Source: Parus major | Taxonomy: Eukaryota > Chordata > Aves > Passeriformes > Paridae | Direction: 5' to 3' | Assembly (NCBI RefSeq): GCF_001522545.3 | Contig: NC_031776.1 | Span: forward strand, 29,124,629-29,188,628 | Length of the DNA: 64,000 nt | Part shown: positions 12,301 to 25,392 of the stretch, one piece after another | How positions within the stretch are numbered: the stretch's first letter is position 1 | Layout of the letters: each line of letters begins with the position of its first letter | Made by a program: the position numbers and the translations under genes | The notes under the pieces: model-generated | Database searches by the model: none | What the model was told of the DNA's origin: nothing | Seen by the model: only the letters and a program-made list of their open reading frames with translations

Positions 12301-13260
12301 TCCATTACTTCAAAGGCTGTCAGGATTTCAATAACTTTTTAAAATGAACACTCACCGATTTTCAAGGCACTATCTTTCAAAGACCCAACAAAGTAATTCC
12401 ACCTTAGTGGCCAGTTTCATATGCGCTGGAATTATGATGTTTTCATTATCGATTTTTCTTAATTAATCAGTTATGCATTGGCTTCACCTGAGTGTCCAAT
12501 TATAGTGTTGCAATGAATAGTTTGTTCAGTAATTTGTTTTTCTTTTTGACCACAGCATGGTTTATATTTTAAATAGTTATTAAAACAGGTTGGAAAAACA
12601 GTTACAGAACAAGTTCGAAATGAAGATCATGCTGATTCAATTACTTTTTCAGATTTAAAAAAAATATTTTGGAGGACAACCATATTAAGAATTTTTTCTT
12701 TTCCCCTCTGTATGGATGGGATTTCAGACATTCTTTCTAAGCTGACAGTCAGACACAGACACTAACAGGGCATTGCAGCCAGGTCTGTGGTAAATGCTGC
12801 TGGATATCCGTGGAGTTACCTCAGGGATAAGAGCCAGGGCTGCAGCACGAGCTCACCAATGCACTCTCACCTCTCGTTTCCTGGGGGGCTTGAGGTTGCA
12901 CTGAGCCCTCAGTTCCAAGCTGACAGGTCCATGCAGGAGTATCTCCTCTGGAAACACAATTCCAGACACCATTTCTCTTTTAGATGTGTTAATGTAATTT
13001 CAAAAATAATACTTGCTTTCAACTATTTAAACATTTCACTGTTTGTACTTCCATTAGGATTTGAAATGATAGTAAAGAGTATTGAAGCAACAGTAGTTTT
13101 GGGGGATTTTTTTTAACCAAGTCTATCAGAGAGGAAATAAAATGAATTGCCTATATGAAGAAAATTAACAAATAAATTTTGAGAATAGAGTACGATTTAA
13201 AGGGCATTTTGTGTTAACCTTTCACACAAAATATTTTATTCTGTAAAAAGAGCAGAAATA
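6340..13260. other. Noncoding DNA, no gene seen
   Basis: Open frames here are at most about 105 codons up to 11.8 kb, and 154 codons at 11,870-12,334 (plus strand). None shows a recognisable domain, a signal plus conserved body, or exon-like boundaries. Paired opposite-strand frames at 9,453-9,882 look like low-stop-density sequence rather than a gene. The composition is AT-rich. Apart from a possible antisense SINE fragment near 9.2 kb, I see nothing nameable. Confidence 0.55.
9165..9246 (-). repeat. Possible MIR-like SINE fragment, antisense
   Basis: Read on the plus strand, ACAGAAGAGGAAACAGAGTT followed by TTTTTCCATGGCTGCTAAAC and AGCTGCAAGCTGG parallels the reverse complement of a MIR core: 'acagatgaggaaactgaggc ... 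cttgcccaaggtcacacagctagtaagtgg'. The order and spacing of the landmarks agree, but individual blocks are quite diverged. Confidence 0.35.
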
Positions 13261-14454
13261 GCCTAAGGAGGGGTGTTAGGCTCCATTTAGAAGCTATTCA
13301 AATAGCAAAGTAAAATTATTTGAAAAAGCAATTTAAAGAATCTCATCCATCTCGTGCTGGTAAGAGACAATATCCATGTAGTACATATGTAAGATAAGAG
13401 AGTTTTTCCTGTGTTGTGAGAGAGGAGAAACCTGAAAATGAGTATTTTGTGTAGCAAAAACTTGAGAATAGCATTATTTTTCATATGCTTTTTTTTTTTA
13501 ATTTAAAATCAGCAAGAGGCTTTATTGCTTTTCTGAAGACCAGCCAATTTACACCAGGAAAGAAACACTTATTGACCTTATTGTCAGAAAATGGGCAGAA
13601 TCAAGCATGTTTCAGCTGACTAACTAATGGAAATGTTTCCAGGCACATAAAGAATACAGCTCGTGTGAATTAAGACATGTTCTAAGAACAGTGGAAATAG
13701 GCACTGAAAGATAAGACATTGTTTAATGGGTTGTGTAATCTGATAGTTGACATCATGTGATCCAGAAGCTGGATTTTGCAAGGTTAAGATATCAGTATGA
13801 GAAAGCAGAATGAAATGAATATTATAAATAGTCTCTAATGATGATGCCTACAATGAATAGTTAAAGGTAACTTTCAAGGAAGGAGCTCTCAGGAGTTCAT
13901 CTTTAATGCTGGATCTGAGATGAACCTCCCAGGGAAATCATTTCCAGCATTTTTGAGTTATACATCTGCACTCTGTGCAGATGAAGACAGAAAGAACAGA
14001 GTGCTGGAAACTCTGAAGTCCATTTTGCTGAAGTAAAGAGGTTTCCCAAAGCTGACCAGAATCTATAAAGACTTATCTGGTCGGATAAGCAGGCACAGTT
14101 AGGTCTTACCTGAACCAATTTGCTACCAATTATTCTGTAGTGGGAATGAGGAAGATATAAATACCTTATAAATTAAATATTCCTTCTGTGACCTTAGAAA
14201 TTCTCTGCAGAATAGTTTAGTTCCAAATTACCAGCATTTCCCAGCAAAAGACCCCCAGCTCAACCATTTGACATAAAAGTGTTACCAAAAGAAGATCCCT
14301 GTCTCAGCCTCAGGTCTTGATCAAGGATTGGAATATTTCTGAAACCATGTGATTCATCTGCACATCTGGCAGTCCCAAACACAGAATTAACTAACACAAG
14401 AAGGCTTTTTTATTTCATCCTGTTATTATTTTCTGTTGTTACAGTTCATCTTTT

Positions 14455-14515
14455 ATCCCTTCTTTTAGGGATATACATCCCTATGGTTAAAATATATGTT
14501 TATCTTTTAGGGATA
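14455..14515. repeat. Imperfect tandem/inverted motif (TCTTTTAGGGATA x2)
   Basis: TCTTTTAGGGATA occurs at 14,461-14,473 and again at 14,503-14,515, a 42-base period. TATCCC just before the first copy is the inverse of its GGGATA end. This is a local duplication; no function is evident. Confidence 0.7.
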
Positions 14516-16091
14516 ACCATCATTCTGGTTACAGCCTTTCAGAACAGAAAATGGATGTTTTTTATACAAAAAAAGAAGTATGCTTTATGTTTGCTGCACT
14601 TCCTTAGAATAAAAAAATAAAAGCTGTATTATTGATCCAAATTAGAGCTGACCATTATCTACTTAAGTCACATGGCTAATAGATCTGATAAAGAACCAGG
14701 TCGTCCCTTAAAAAGAAACAAGACTAACAGATAACAAAAGCCATAATTAGTTGAAGTCTAAACTCCAAGGTACAAGGCCAATAACTGAGCCTCATCAGCC
14801 TGCCTCATCATCCATCCTTATTGTCTCTAAGAAAAGAGTTGTTTTCTGTGCAGACCCAAGCAAGAAATAAAGACACCTGCTCCAGTAGCTGGAGCATTTG
14901 GTAGTGACCAGGTGGGAAACATCTCAGCCTTGCTGATTTCACACACCCTCAATGCCCACAAATGGCCAGGACACAGATCCCACTCACATTTGTTCTGCCC
15001 TGTCATTTTGTGGGAAAATAACAATGACCCAATAAGAGTGACCCCTTCTATGGTTCACAATGCTCCTGTGACCTCTGTGTTTCCATCTCTGATCCACATC
15101 AGTGAACTCCATCCATAGTGAGACTATCTCAGCACTGTGTTTAATTTGATGATGGTCTTGACTGGAAATATGAAATTTCATATCACAAGAGAGACCAAGC
15201 ATTTGAGGGTTGCCTACAATAAAAACAGGATATGGAACAAACCTACATTTTGACTAAATAAATTAATAATAATAGAAACCTGACAAGTAGAACAAGTTCT
15301 ATCTGTCAGTAAACCTTCATACACTGTAAACTGATATATGCATATGCTGAAACTAATTTTCTGTTCCTTTAAACACCTCTTCCTTTCAATACAGATATTG
15401 CTGCTTTGTGACTCAGTCTGAATCACAGGTTTCAGCTCGAGGATGACTCTGTACAAACAATTGAAGAGATTAATGCACCTCCAACCACAAGATGTTATTT
15501 AGTTATGCAGACCATATCTGGTGGTAAAAAATGTCAAGTGTCCATGCTGGCTACACAACATGGCACCACAAAGGACTTGGTGAGATCACAGCACAGACAG
15601 GGTCATGGCACAGACAGGCTGGTTAAAAAGGGGTTTTGAAGAGCAGAGTATGGCTTGGGTGGGGCAGGGAGGGAAAGAGAATCAGCCACAAGCTCCTGCC
15701 AGACCTTGGAGTCAGAGCTCCAGGAGAGCAGGGGGAAGGATCCTGCTGCAGTCCTTGCTGCAGCACTCCCTGTTATAAATTCACCTCTGTTTATCACACT
15801 CCCCACCTCCCCAGCTCTCTCCCTCCTGGCACCCCCTGGGCTCCCAAGAGATGCAAAAGGAAGAAAATCCATCTCATTGCTTTCCCTGCCTTCAGCTCCT
15901 CCAAACATCTGCCCATTTGTAGATATCCAGAACTGGTCTTCAGAAGAGCTGGTACAGTCAAATAAAAAAAGCAGGCTAAAACAAAGAAAGCATTTATATT
16001 TAAGTAAACATATATGACACATTCTTTCAGGTAGTCTGCAAGTTTGTATCAGGCCACAGTTGGTTCTTACACTATTTTCATACCTACTTAC

Positions 16092-16129
16092 TGGTCAAAG
16101 ATTAGATTTATTGGTTGAAGATTAGATTT
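16092..16129. repeat. 18-bp tandem duplication, 20-bp period
   Basis: TGGTCAAAGATTAGATTT at 16,092-16,109 is followed by TGGTTGAAGATTAGATTT at 16,112-16,129, matching at 16 of 18 positions. This is a local slippage duplication. Confidence 0.8.
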
Positions 16130-17668
16130 TTATGTGGGCTTAGAAAAGAATTAGGATTAATTGAAAATATAGACCTGAGCAGAGAATTTCTCTATATGAA
16201 GTTAATAGCGTACCAGCATAATTAGGCATTATTTCAACAACAAAGACTTTTGTCTACAACTTGCCATCCAACTTAGTTTTTATCTATTCCTTCCTAAGTA
16301 GTTTCTTTAGTCCTACAGCATTCATGGGAAAGAGAAGCAGCAAGACACAATAAAGAAAAAAGAAATTAAACTAAAAATATAGAACTTTAATTTTCCCAGA
16401 CATTTATCTCCCAGAGATCCTGAAAACCTGACTACTGTAGTAATGACTTTATGGCAGAAGAGGCACAGAACAGCATAAACTGAAACATAAAGTCACTTGC
16501 ATTATATATATATTTTTTTTTTTTCTTTTTGCCACTATGGTTTTGTAACCCCTATTGCCACAAACTTTCACTTATCCAAATTAGGATTTACAGGAGTAGG
16601 AAACATCTTGTCTTTGTTCTCTGGTTTCTGCTGAACCATTTCACATTTCCCTCCTGCTCCCTTTCCTGCCATTCCCAGAGGACGATCCTGGACCAGATGT
16701 GAATGAAGCAAGTCACAAACATGACCATAAATACTTCACCATGCAAATGCAATTTCTTCTGTCACATATAACAAAATGCTGTACATGTCAGGCTGCTTAT
16801 TCACACTCCAGCTTGCAACTAATCAGCACTAATCAGAGCGATCAGATTCACACTTCACTGAGCTTTCCCAGATTTATGCAGCGGAGGACTTGGATTTCAT
16901 TACTCAGGATGGGAGCACATGGAGGTTGGTACGCAGGGAACAGCCGGCCCTCTGCATCTCTTTGGAGAAAAAGAGTCTAAGGCAAACTTCAAAACAAGAT
17001 CAAATTGATTCCTGATGCCATCTTTTCCTCTTAAACCAGTGAAGGATCCAGAATATAATGAAGCACCACTCTTCATCACTTTCATGTGATGAGTGGAGCA
17101 GCAACACAACATTACCTGAACTTACCATATACTCTATGTAAAAATTATTTGGTTTTGATAAATCTCTTGTAAGACTTTGATCTTCAGGTCTCATGAGTCA
17201 TATTACAGAGGAATTTACTGTACTTAATTTAGAAATCATTTGGAAAGGTCTATGACATTCATTTCTCTTTGCATCCCTATGAAGGGAGATCTCTAAATGA
17301 AAGAAACTAAACCCAACAAATGCTGTATGATCTAAATACAAAAGATTATTTGTTTAATATTGAAAAAAGTAGTGAAGTATAAAGAAACCATTAAAGTTTC
17401 CTTGCTTTAAGCAGCCGTCAGGTAGAAAAGATACATAATTAGAGTTTTTAAAGGTTTTGAGTGAAACATTGATAAAGAAAATTGTTGGAAATTATGAATG
17501 GTGCAGAGGCTTCAGTAACCTTCACATGTGGTTTATTCTGCTTTAGAAACCAACTGGCAGACTCACTATGAGATCAGCCACTTTCACATCTATTATAATT
17601 AATTATTCATCTCATCTACCTGTAAGAACTGAAAATTTGGGCATTTCAGATAAACACCCTTTGTAGGT

Positions 17669-17683
17669 AACAACAACAACAAC
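17669..17683. repeat. (AAC)5 microsatellite
   Basis: Five perfect AAC units. It is a simple repeat of no evident function. Confidence 0.85.
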
Positions 17684-19429
17684 AAAGTGTTCAAATATAA
17701 CTGATAACCACTTCTGGGGGAGCTGAGTTAAAAAGCTTGACTCAGGGTGCTAAAAATGCCCTCTCCATTTATTTGTTACCAAGTAATTAATTGAAGTGCT
17801 AAAAGAACACTTGCTTTCAATTTCACTTTCCCTTTAGAAAAAGATTTATAAACAGAATTTCATATTTTTTGGCATTTTATTCAATAAAGTCACCTATTTA
17901 TGCCAGGGAAATAATTAATCTTTCTCTGAAATATAGGCAAATATAGGAAAAAAATCCACATACTCTAAAAATGAGAATAATTCCTGTGCCCAACTAAAAA
18001 TATCCCAGACCTGTCTGTGGATTAATATCTTGTAACTAGAATTTATTTAGATAAGATATATTAACTTACACCATGTTCCCATATTCCTTGGGTGATTCTT
18101 CCATCTTTATTGAGCCATGATAATTACAAAAATTGCCAATCTTCCTTCAAAAAGTTCAGGATATGATATAGGGAATGTGCAGTACTTGTTACTGCACTTA
18201 TGTAAATCTCCATGAGAAGTATTAACAGGGATCTTAGCTGTACTTATGTAGAGGCAAATCTATCCAACATTTACCATCAGGTGCATAAGTTCTGACATCA
18301 GAATTGTTTAACACCCCTGCTGACCATTTACATTCTTCTATAAGTTGTTAGTGATATAGTAAGTTTTTCATTTTGAGGATCTGAATTTGATATTTCTGCT
18401 TCGAGGTGAGAGAAAAAATCCAAAACAAAGAGAACCAGAATAAATATCAAGTTTCAAAAGTAAATGACATCACATGCACATAGGCCTTTTCAGTTAAGCA
18501 GAGTTTTCTATTATACCATTCACTCTTACTAGGGATCAAATACCAAAGTGAAAACAGCCATTTTAATACAAAAAAATGGAGCTTTTCTGTAGCAAAAGAT
18601 TTGTCTGTAGCAAAATGCTCACTTTCAGTATTCCTTTTTTTAATTTAGATCCCAAAGCCACAGACGAATTTAACCTTCAGCAAATTAGCAACTTCCAATG
18701 GGAAAACAGCCTGTCTGGAACACAGATGCTTTTCAGAGCTGACCAAACTGATCATCATTGCCATGGACACAAGCTACTGATTTCCTAAGGAAAGCTGTCA
18801 GTGACTTAATGCTGAGGATTTAGAGGAGGACAGGAGAGGGGCACCATGAGACATGATAAGAACAGGACTCATCTCTTCCATACATTCTAAAGCCCCACGG
18901 GGAGCTGGGAGCAGACAGAACCAGGTGAAAGCAAAAGAAATCAGGTGAATAACTTCAAGGTTGCCAGGAGACTACACAGATACACAGGCCATTTGGTAGT
19001 TCATTAACAAATGGAGGTTAATTAGGAAAAGCAGGTGTGTATTCCATATTGAAACCCCCTATGCTGACCCAGACCCAAGGGAGCATTTGCTCTTCAATAG
19101 AGATATAATCCAGATCATCCTAAAAGCATTTCCAGTACCCTACAGCCCCTGCACAGGTCCTGTCAGCTTGATGAGCTACCTCCCCAAAACATAGAGGACC
19201 TGTCCTTAGCAGCATCTCCTGCGTCATCCCCTCTCTGACCAGAGCCTTTGAGACTCATTGAGGCAAGGGGCCACAGCAGTGCTATGGACTGTGGGAGAGG
19301 AAAGAAGCATTGCTACCTCCCAAAGAAATCCTCACCTCTCATACAAGTCAGAATGGTGATGGTCCCATCCATCCACTGGTCAGACTGGTGGGTGCCTCAC
19401 TGCTCTCAAACTGGTCACATAATTATGTT

Positions 19430-19640
19430 CTGAAGCTTTGTGAGTAAAGTGTGAGGAGGCCTCTTTCATTTACCCAGGTCTTTCATCATCAGAGATACCT
19501 GGACTCCCTCCTGGATCATCACAACTTGGCTCTGACAGCCCCTGGCAGAGACTCAGCCTCCCTGGAATTAACCACTAATAAAGCATCATCTGCTCTCACA
19601 CCTCCACAGGGTAGAAGTGGCTCTGGCTCCCCTTATATCA
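19430..19640 (+). mobile_element. Possible degraded LTR fragment (R/U5-like)
   Basis: A CT-rich segment with an AATAAA signal (about 19,578) sits in ACTAATAAAGCATCATCTG. Downstream is a 'gtggctctggctcc' segment, resembling the poly(A)-signal/R/U5 region of avian endogenous retrovirus LTRs. No matching TG...CA termini, primer-binding site, internal gag/pol sequence or second LTR is visible. If real, it is a truncated solo-LTR piece with no coding capacity. Ordinary CT-rich noncoding sequence with a chance AATAAA is the alternative. Confidence 0.25.
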
Positions 19641-19649
19641 ACTAACCCT

Positions 19650-22600
19650 GCTAATGACCCCCTGCTAATGATCTTTGCCAATGACCCTTGGAGATATAAG
19701 CTAATGATATCTCCCAAAGAGCTGTAATTGAATTGCACCTTCTGCTCATTAAAGGCCAAAGCCCACTAACTTTACTGCCCTTAGGTAGAGCCTTGGTCTC
19801 TCTTCCATCCCCTGTATTATCAGGACAACTTGTGAAAAAAGCGCTTTGCATAAGGAGGTGGCAGAAGTGGCAGCTACAGGGTAAACAGAGGGTTACATTT
19901 TTCCACCTGTAGTGCTTTCAAGAGGTTCATTCCCTCATGAGGAAGTGATGATCTGAGTAAGCAGGGAAGGACAGACCTGAGCTGGAGATATGTTCTATCA
20001 CAATTGTCTTGCAGGACACTCTGAGATGCCCCTATTTTCATCAGCTTACATTCTCCAGCTGAGAATAACATCTTGTGAAAAAGTGTGTCACTGTCTGAAC
20101 AGGTGATGCAATCAGTAATGAACTTCTGAGCCAAAATATATAAAGAAGTAAACAGGATGTATAAGATAGTGGAGAATTGTCTTGGTGGAGCAGATATTTG
20201 TTGGTATTTCATATGCTAAAAAAACCCTTACAAGCTAAAATGACTGAGTTTTTCAATTATTAGGAAGAGATTGACAGTGAGAGGAAATCTGGAGAAGAGC
20301 CAATATATTACAATCAAATAGCAGAACTATCCAAAGGCTCACTGAGAATGCCACAATAAAAAGGGTTTCTTCCCAATCCAGGTGACTTTCAGCATACCTC
20401 TTGATAAATAGCCTGTCTTTTGGCTCTCCAGTGGATTTAACCTGTGTCTGTGGGTGCTTTTGGAGCAGAGCAAGGTGCCTGGGAGGGTGCTACCTCTGGA
20501 GCATCACAGTTAAATTCAGCAGAGTCCAGCAGGCAGAGCCCTGAGCTGCTGCTGTCTGCGCTGTGATCACCACAGTGCCCTAAAGCCAGTGGCAATCTGT
20601 CGCCACCTGGGGAAATGTTGGCCACCACCACTCCCTGTGCCTGCTTTTAGCAGCAGCAGCCAGGGGTTTGTGTGAACGAGGGGACACTTCTGCCTTGGAG
20701 CAGGAGTTGCTTACAACAGCTGTTAAACCTGAAGTAACAAGAGAGCAAGTTTGATACCCCTGCACAAGAAACCCCCTCTCGTGCTTTGCTCATGATCAGG
20801 TGTGTGAGGAAGAGTTTTATTCCCAACTGCCATTTAATGGAATGAAATACAAAGTATCTAAACCACTTGGAAACAGAGGGTATTTTTGCACACATCCTCT
20901 TTAGACCAAGTTCTGACATTTTCACTCAATTTTCTGTGCTCTTTTCTGATCCTGATAACTCAGGTGACTGGGACTTTTCTCTGCTTAGCTGTATAAATGA
21001 CAATATGAGAACACAGGAGGTTCTGCTCCCCAAAGACAGACATGGCTGGCCACCCACACATACAGGGCATTAATATAGAGAAAGCAACAATGTTTATTTC
21101 AAAATGTATAAGAAGGCTGGAGCAGGGAGGGAGGAAAGAAACACAGAAAACATATTTATTGTGCTTCCCTGCTGTAAACATTCCAGCAGCTCTGCCCTAG
21201 GATCCTAGCACCATTATACAGCTAATATTGCTTGATTACCCATGCACCACCACAGCTTCAGCCTCCCAAGGACTGAAATCGAGTTTTCTATTCTTAGCTC
21301 GTGGTAATTTAAGCTCATTATGGAGGTGCTTGTATTCCATGAGCACAAGAGATAAAGGAAGCAATATAACTTTAATGAACAGCTGAAATAGCAACCACAG
21401 CAGGCTTGGTAGGCAAAAAAAAAAAAATCTTTTCTCTGATGTTGTCTTGATTTCTGTCCCACAGGTCTTAGCAGTTAGTGCTCTATGTATGTTTTATGAA
21501 GATATCCACACACACACATGCTTAATGGAAACAAATATGACATCCTATTTAATAACACCAGGTACATGCCAGCCTGAAAGGTAGAACCACTCAAATCATG
21601 GAAAAAGGAAGAAAGGAAAAGAGTTAACCTAGATTCAGTACAAATAGTAATAATAATAATAGTAATAATAATGCCTTTAAAATAACACTCAGCTTAAGTT
21701 AGGTAACCATAGATGTTTCTTACTTTCATAAGTGTCTTTTATGTCTAATGATTCTCACTTAGATTGAAGGAAATGGATGGATGCAGATGTAAATGCCAGT
21801 AGCTGTATGTAGAGGAACAAATGGAAAGCACTCTGGGTTCTCTTTGATAAATGTTTGTGCACCCCAGATTATTGACTGGGTGCTTCTTTTCTTTCAGTGC
21901 TATTTGTTAAGGCTCTCATCAAATCCTGCAGCCCCCTTGCAAGCAGCAGTTGTGTCTGCGGAGTGAAGAGTTGAGAGGGAACCTGAGGTGGGCAGAAACT
22001 CCAGGTTTGGAGTTAGGATCTATGGAAACCATCACCTTTCAGCAAGGATAGCAGCTAAAGGACCACTTCACACAAATAGCCATGGGTGATTATCTACCTG
22101 CATCTAGGGCTCCTCCTCACTCTGCCTGCCGTGTGGTACAAAAAGACATTTACCTCCAGAAGTGAAAGACAAGACCTGGAGGCATCTGTGGAAGAGAACT
22201 GCTTTCTTCTCTGCATTAAAATTTGTCCTTCTAACTATTTTGAGTTTCCATCTCATAAAATAATCACCCAAGAATGTTCAGAAGCTAGCGTAACCGGTAT
22301 AACAGAATCTGGTATACTTTTAAATCAATTTGGAAATTAAATTTGGTCTAGTAGTTTCAAAACAGAGCTATTCTTCATTAACTTCTTTTTCCCTAGCAAA
22401 ATAATTTTTCTATGTTTTTCACATGGTTTTCAATTTTCTTTTGGCACACACTCATCATTCCTTCCAATGAGGAAAGCGCAGAGGAAGAGCGAGGAGAGAA
22501 AACATCTGCTTAGAATAAAGGAGGAAAAAAACGCCCAACACTTTGACTATTAAGATTTCATGTTTTCAGAGTAAAGGGAATAAAAGCTATTATAGTGTGA

Positions 22601-24560
22601 AAAGCTTCTGACATTGGTACATTCATAAAATGTTTAATCATAATTATTGCCAGAACCTTCTCACAATAACTACCTGTACAACACCTCTGAAAATCCCTGT
22701 GCAGAGTCGAGGTGAAATTTATCTCATGTGCTATTTTCCCCCTTGTATTTGGAAGGACAATTCCTACATGTTTGTATATGGACTTCTGTAGCACCTGGTA
22801 ATTATAGCAGCCATAATTTGGAGTGTATTTATTATCAGCCTTATGCAACATTTAAGTTCACATCTTCAATGTAAGCTGGAATTCGATTTTTAAAGACACC
22901 CCAAAAAAACAAATCTGATCCCAGCATATTTCTGGATGAAAATATGCTAAAGGCAGTAATGTTTCAGCATTTCTCTGAAAAGGTTTTGTTCTTCCATTTA
23001 AAAGAGAAAAGAAAGAACATTTGAGGCAAGTATTCTTCACAAAAACAACAACCAAGTTGGTTTTGAAATATCCTGCTCTGTGTTGGAAAAGTTGTGATGG
23101 AGGGTTTACTGCCAGCTTTTCTGTTCACCCATATTCCTCATCTGTGCAGGGAATTTCATTGGTGTCAGTAGAAATGCAGGCCAGAGCCCAGTAACACTCA
23201 GATTAACACCTGAACATGACAACTGGAGCCTTTTCTAAGAAGTGCCATTGTTTTTCTAGAAATGTGGGGTCTTTTTTTTCTGCCTAAATTGACACTGAAG
23301 GTTTAGTTGGGGTGGGGAAGGCAAAAAATTGCAAGTAAAATGACAGCAGTAAGGATCCACTTTAGCCCTTAGGATCCACTGTACCAAGCACACGTTAAAA
23401 GTTTCATTTCTTCCACTCTGTGAATTGAGACAATAAGATCAGTCGATAAAAACAAATGTGTACTTGTCTTCTACTTGGTGGTCTGACATCTGAGAGACAT
23501 AGGAAATTATTTCCATATAATAGAGGAGATGTGCACAGAGCTCCCTGGCACAGGACCTGGAGGTTTCTCTGTCACTGGGTAGAGTTTTCCAGGGAGCAGC
23601 AGTTGCACCACAGAACTGGATCATAAAACATTCCTCCTACCCCAATTATCTTCTCATTGGAGGAAAGTCAGAGGATACCACCAAGAACCAGAGTGACCAT
23701 CAAATTACAGGGCTTGGGGTTTTTAACATCCCAGGAGGACTTTTGTCATACCTGCAGCAGAAATATCATCTTGAACAATCTTTAGAAACACAGCAGCTGA
23801 AGGCAGCAGTGCTTACAGGCCAGGAATCCAGGGATCAGAGACAGCTCTACAAACCTACCATGATTCCCAAGTATGTATCCAAAAGTGTGTATCCAAAAGA
23901 GAATTCTCCTCTGGAGGTTTTCTGACAAAAGGGATTTACAGCAATCTCAGGTACGGTATAAGATCCGCTCAACATGACTGTATCCTTGTTTTTAGTCTTC
24001 AGAGACAATGTCTCAAGGGTTGTCCCATGTTCCTGAGCCATAGCCAGCCCCTGACAGGACAGTCAGTTCAGTCAAACTTCATAATTTTCTTCTCTGAACA
24101 GGACTGAAAGATTAAGCAGTTGGTTGATTCCTTTCTCTGTGGCTTGGAGACCTCATGCTGAGATGACCACAATGGAAAGAGAGATGAGACCACTCAAACC
24201 CACATCCAAGTTTTCCTTTGAGTTCCCAAACTACCTCACAGGGGTAAGTGGTAGATTGGCTCCCCAACCTGGTCCTTTTCTTATCTCATTCCATGTGTGC
24301 TCCTGTGAATGAAATCCAGACACAGGTGAGAGCTGAATCCAAGATCCTTGTCATGACCCAACTCACACTCGTGCTCCTAAACAAGTTCACTGCTTTATTC
24401 CACTCCAAATTTCAAGCCTTCCCCATAAAGTACCTTCACTTAGGGTAATCAGACTGCATTTGCAAGCCATCAGAAAAGTCAGTGATACATATTAAAAAAG
24501 CTATTTTTGAATGTCTGGCTCCACACTTTATCTCTTGAAATTCCCTTCATGGCTTTCTAT
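19650..24560. other. Noncoding DNA, no gene seen
   Basis: All open frames are 112 codons or fewer and lack recognisable features. The segment contains a TAA/TAG-type trinucleotide run near 21.65 kb and short CA and A tracts near 21.4-21.5 kb. A weak direct repeat of CTGCTAATGA lies at about 19,648-19,670. No exon or RNA gene is supported. Confidence 0.55.
21646..21672. repeat. (TAA)n interrupted microsatellite
   Basis: An AGTAATAATAATAAT run is repeated, broken by a single AGT interruption. It is a simple repeat. Confidence 0.85.
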
Positions 24561-24562
24561 GA

Positions 24563-24611
24563 CTCGAATCAAACTTCCATTGATTTCCTCAAGAATTGGA
24601 TCCGGCCTTCT
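24563..24611. repeat. Possible half of an ancient palindromic repeat
   Basis: AACTTCCATTGATTTCCTC followed by AATTGGATCCGGCC follows the right half of the palindromic amniote repeats that read 'aactcccattgacttcaatgggag...ggatcaggccc'. Only one half is recognisable, so no hairpin supports the call. Confidence 0.4.
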
Positions 24612-24854
24612 GCGGTGCTTGCCAAAACAAAAAAGCAGAATGCAGTAAATGTTTGCATCAGGAGAGCTCAAATAAAACCTGGCTAGATGAAAATATGGTT
24701 CTACTCTGAAGACTGTCTCTGTCAGTGTGGTTGTGCCTTTGCTTAGTTGACTCTTAATAATTTCCTTATCATCAGTGCCAAGTTTAATATTTTAAAATTT
24801 GGACTTTTTTCATGTGCTATAACCCTGTAAAATCAGCCTGGGATTAGGAGAGGA

Positions 24855-24945
24855 AGCAGGGTCTTGTGGTTAAGACAATGGACTATCATTCATTCCCATT
24901 TCTGCCACAAACACCCACCACTGACCTTCAACAATTTGCTAAGGG
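24855..24945 (+). repeat. MIR/CORE-SINE-like tRNA-derived SINE, 5' part
   Basis: GTGGTTAAGA at 24,866-24,875 followed by TGGACT matches the A-box-containing head of MIR-type SINEs ('agtggttaagagcacggact'). TCTGCCAC at 24,901-24,908 matches the conserved 'gctctgccac' block. CTGACCTT at 24,921-24,928 with TTTGCTAA at 24,935-24,942 matches 'gtgaccttgggcaagttacttaa'. The B box is degenerate. All landmarks are in the right order and near the right spacing, so this is my firmest interspersed-repeat call. The 3' half is missing and another repeat-like segment abuts it. Confidence 0.65.
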
Positions 24946-24948
24946 AGT

Positions 24949-25053
24949 GATTTTCAAAAGCACTCATCTTTGGCCTGACTGCTTCCTAAGAGCTAAGTGG
25001 AAACAGAAATTTACATTAATGGGAAGAGAGATAGGTTAGACCTAAGTGTCACA
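24949..25053. repeat. Possible ancient palindromic repeat
   Basis: ATTTTCAAAAGCACTCA (24,949-24,965), later TTCCTAAGAGCTAAGTGG, then TTACATTAATGGGAAGAGAG (25,011-25,030) and GGTTAGACCTAAGTG resemble the archosaur/turtle repeats built around 'ttttcaaaagtgcctaag...cattgacttcaatgggag...ttaggcacctaag'. The self-complementarity is mostly lost. It lies directly after the SINE-like relic. Confidence 0.4.
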
Positions 25054-25392
25054 GAATAAATTGTTTTCTTTCCTCATTTTCTTCCATTTTAGTGGTATTA
25101 ATCCTTCCTACACCCTTTAAAAGTGGACACTTCAGCATGAAAAGATACTCCTACACAGAGATTGTGCCATGTCTGGTCTAATAAGGGCTCAATCTTGACA
25201 GAGAACTCAAGCTGACTGTAATTTTGTGTGTGGTTCTCTCTGGACAATGAAGTTCAGACACAAACATAATAATGGAGAATGTTAAGAGAAGTCCTTCCTC
25301 AAAACTTTTAGCAATATGTTAATCAAGAAATTATTATAATCACCAACATGAAAGTCAACAAATATTTTAGTGTAATGCCAAAAATGTCATCT

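Larger units (their letters stand above)
14520..19400. other. Noncoding DNA, no gene seen
   Basis: Overlapping open frames on both strands at 15,603-16,022 fall in a GC-richer, CT/AG-skewed patch. Their peptides are low-complexity Ser/Pro/Leu/Ala without any domain, so I do not call a gene. Other frames are under 100 codons. The content is otherwise AT-rich sequence with small simple repeats. Confidence 0.55.

Noticed and set aside
11870..12334. 154-codon plus-strand frame with hydrophobic stretches
   Set aside because: The hydrophobic stretches come from T-rich DNA. No topology or domain fits a known membrane protein and no exon context is visible.
15603..16022. Overlapping 139- and 120-codon frames on opposite strands
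   Set aside because: The peptides are low-complexity and unrelated to known families. A locally stop-poor composition explains them.
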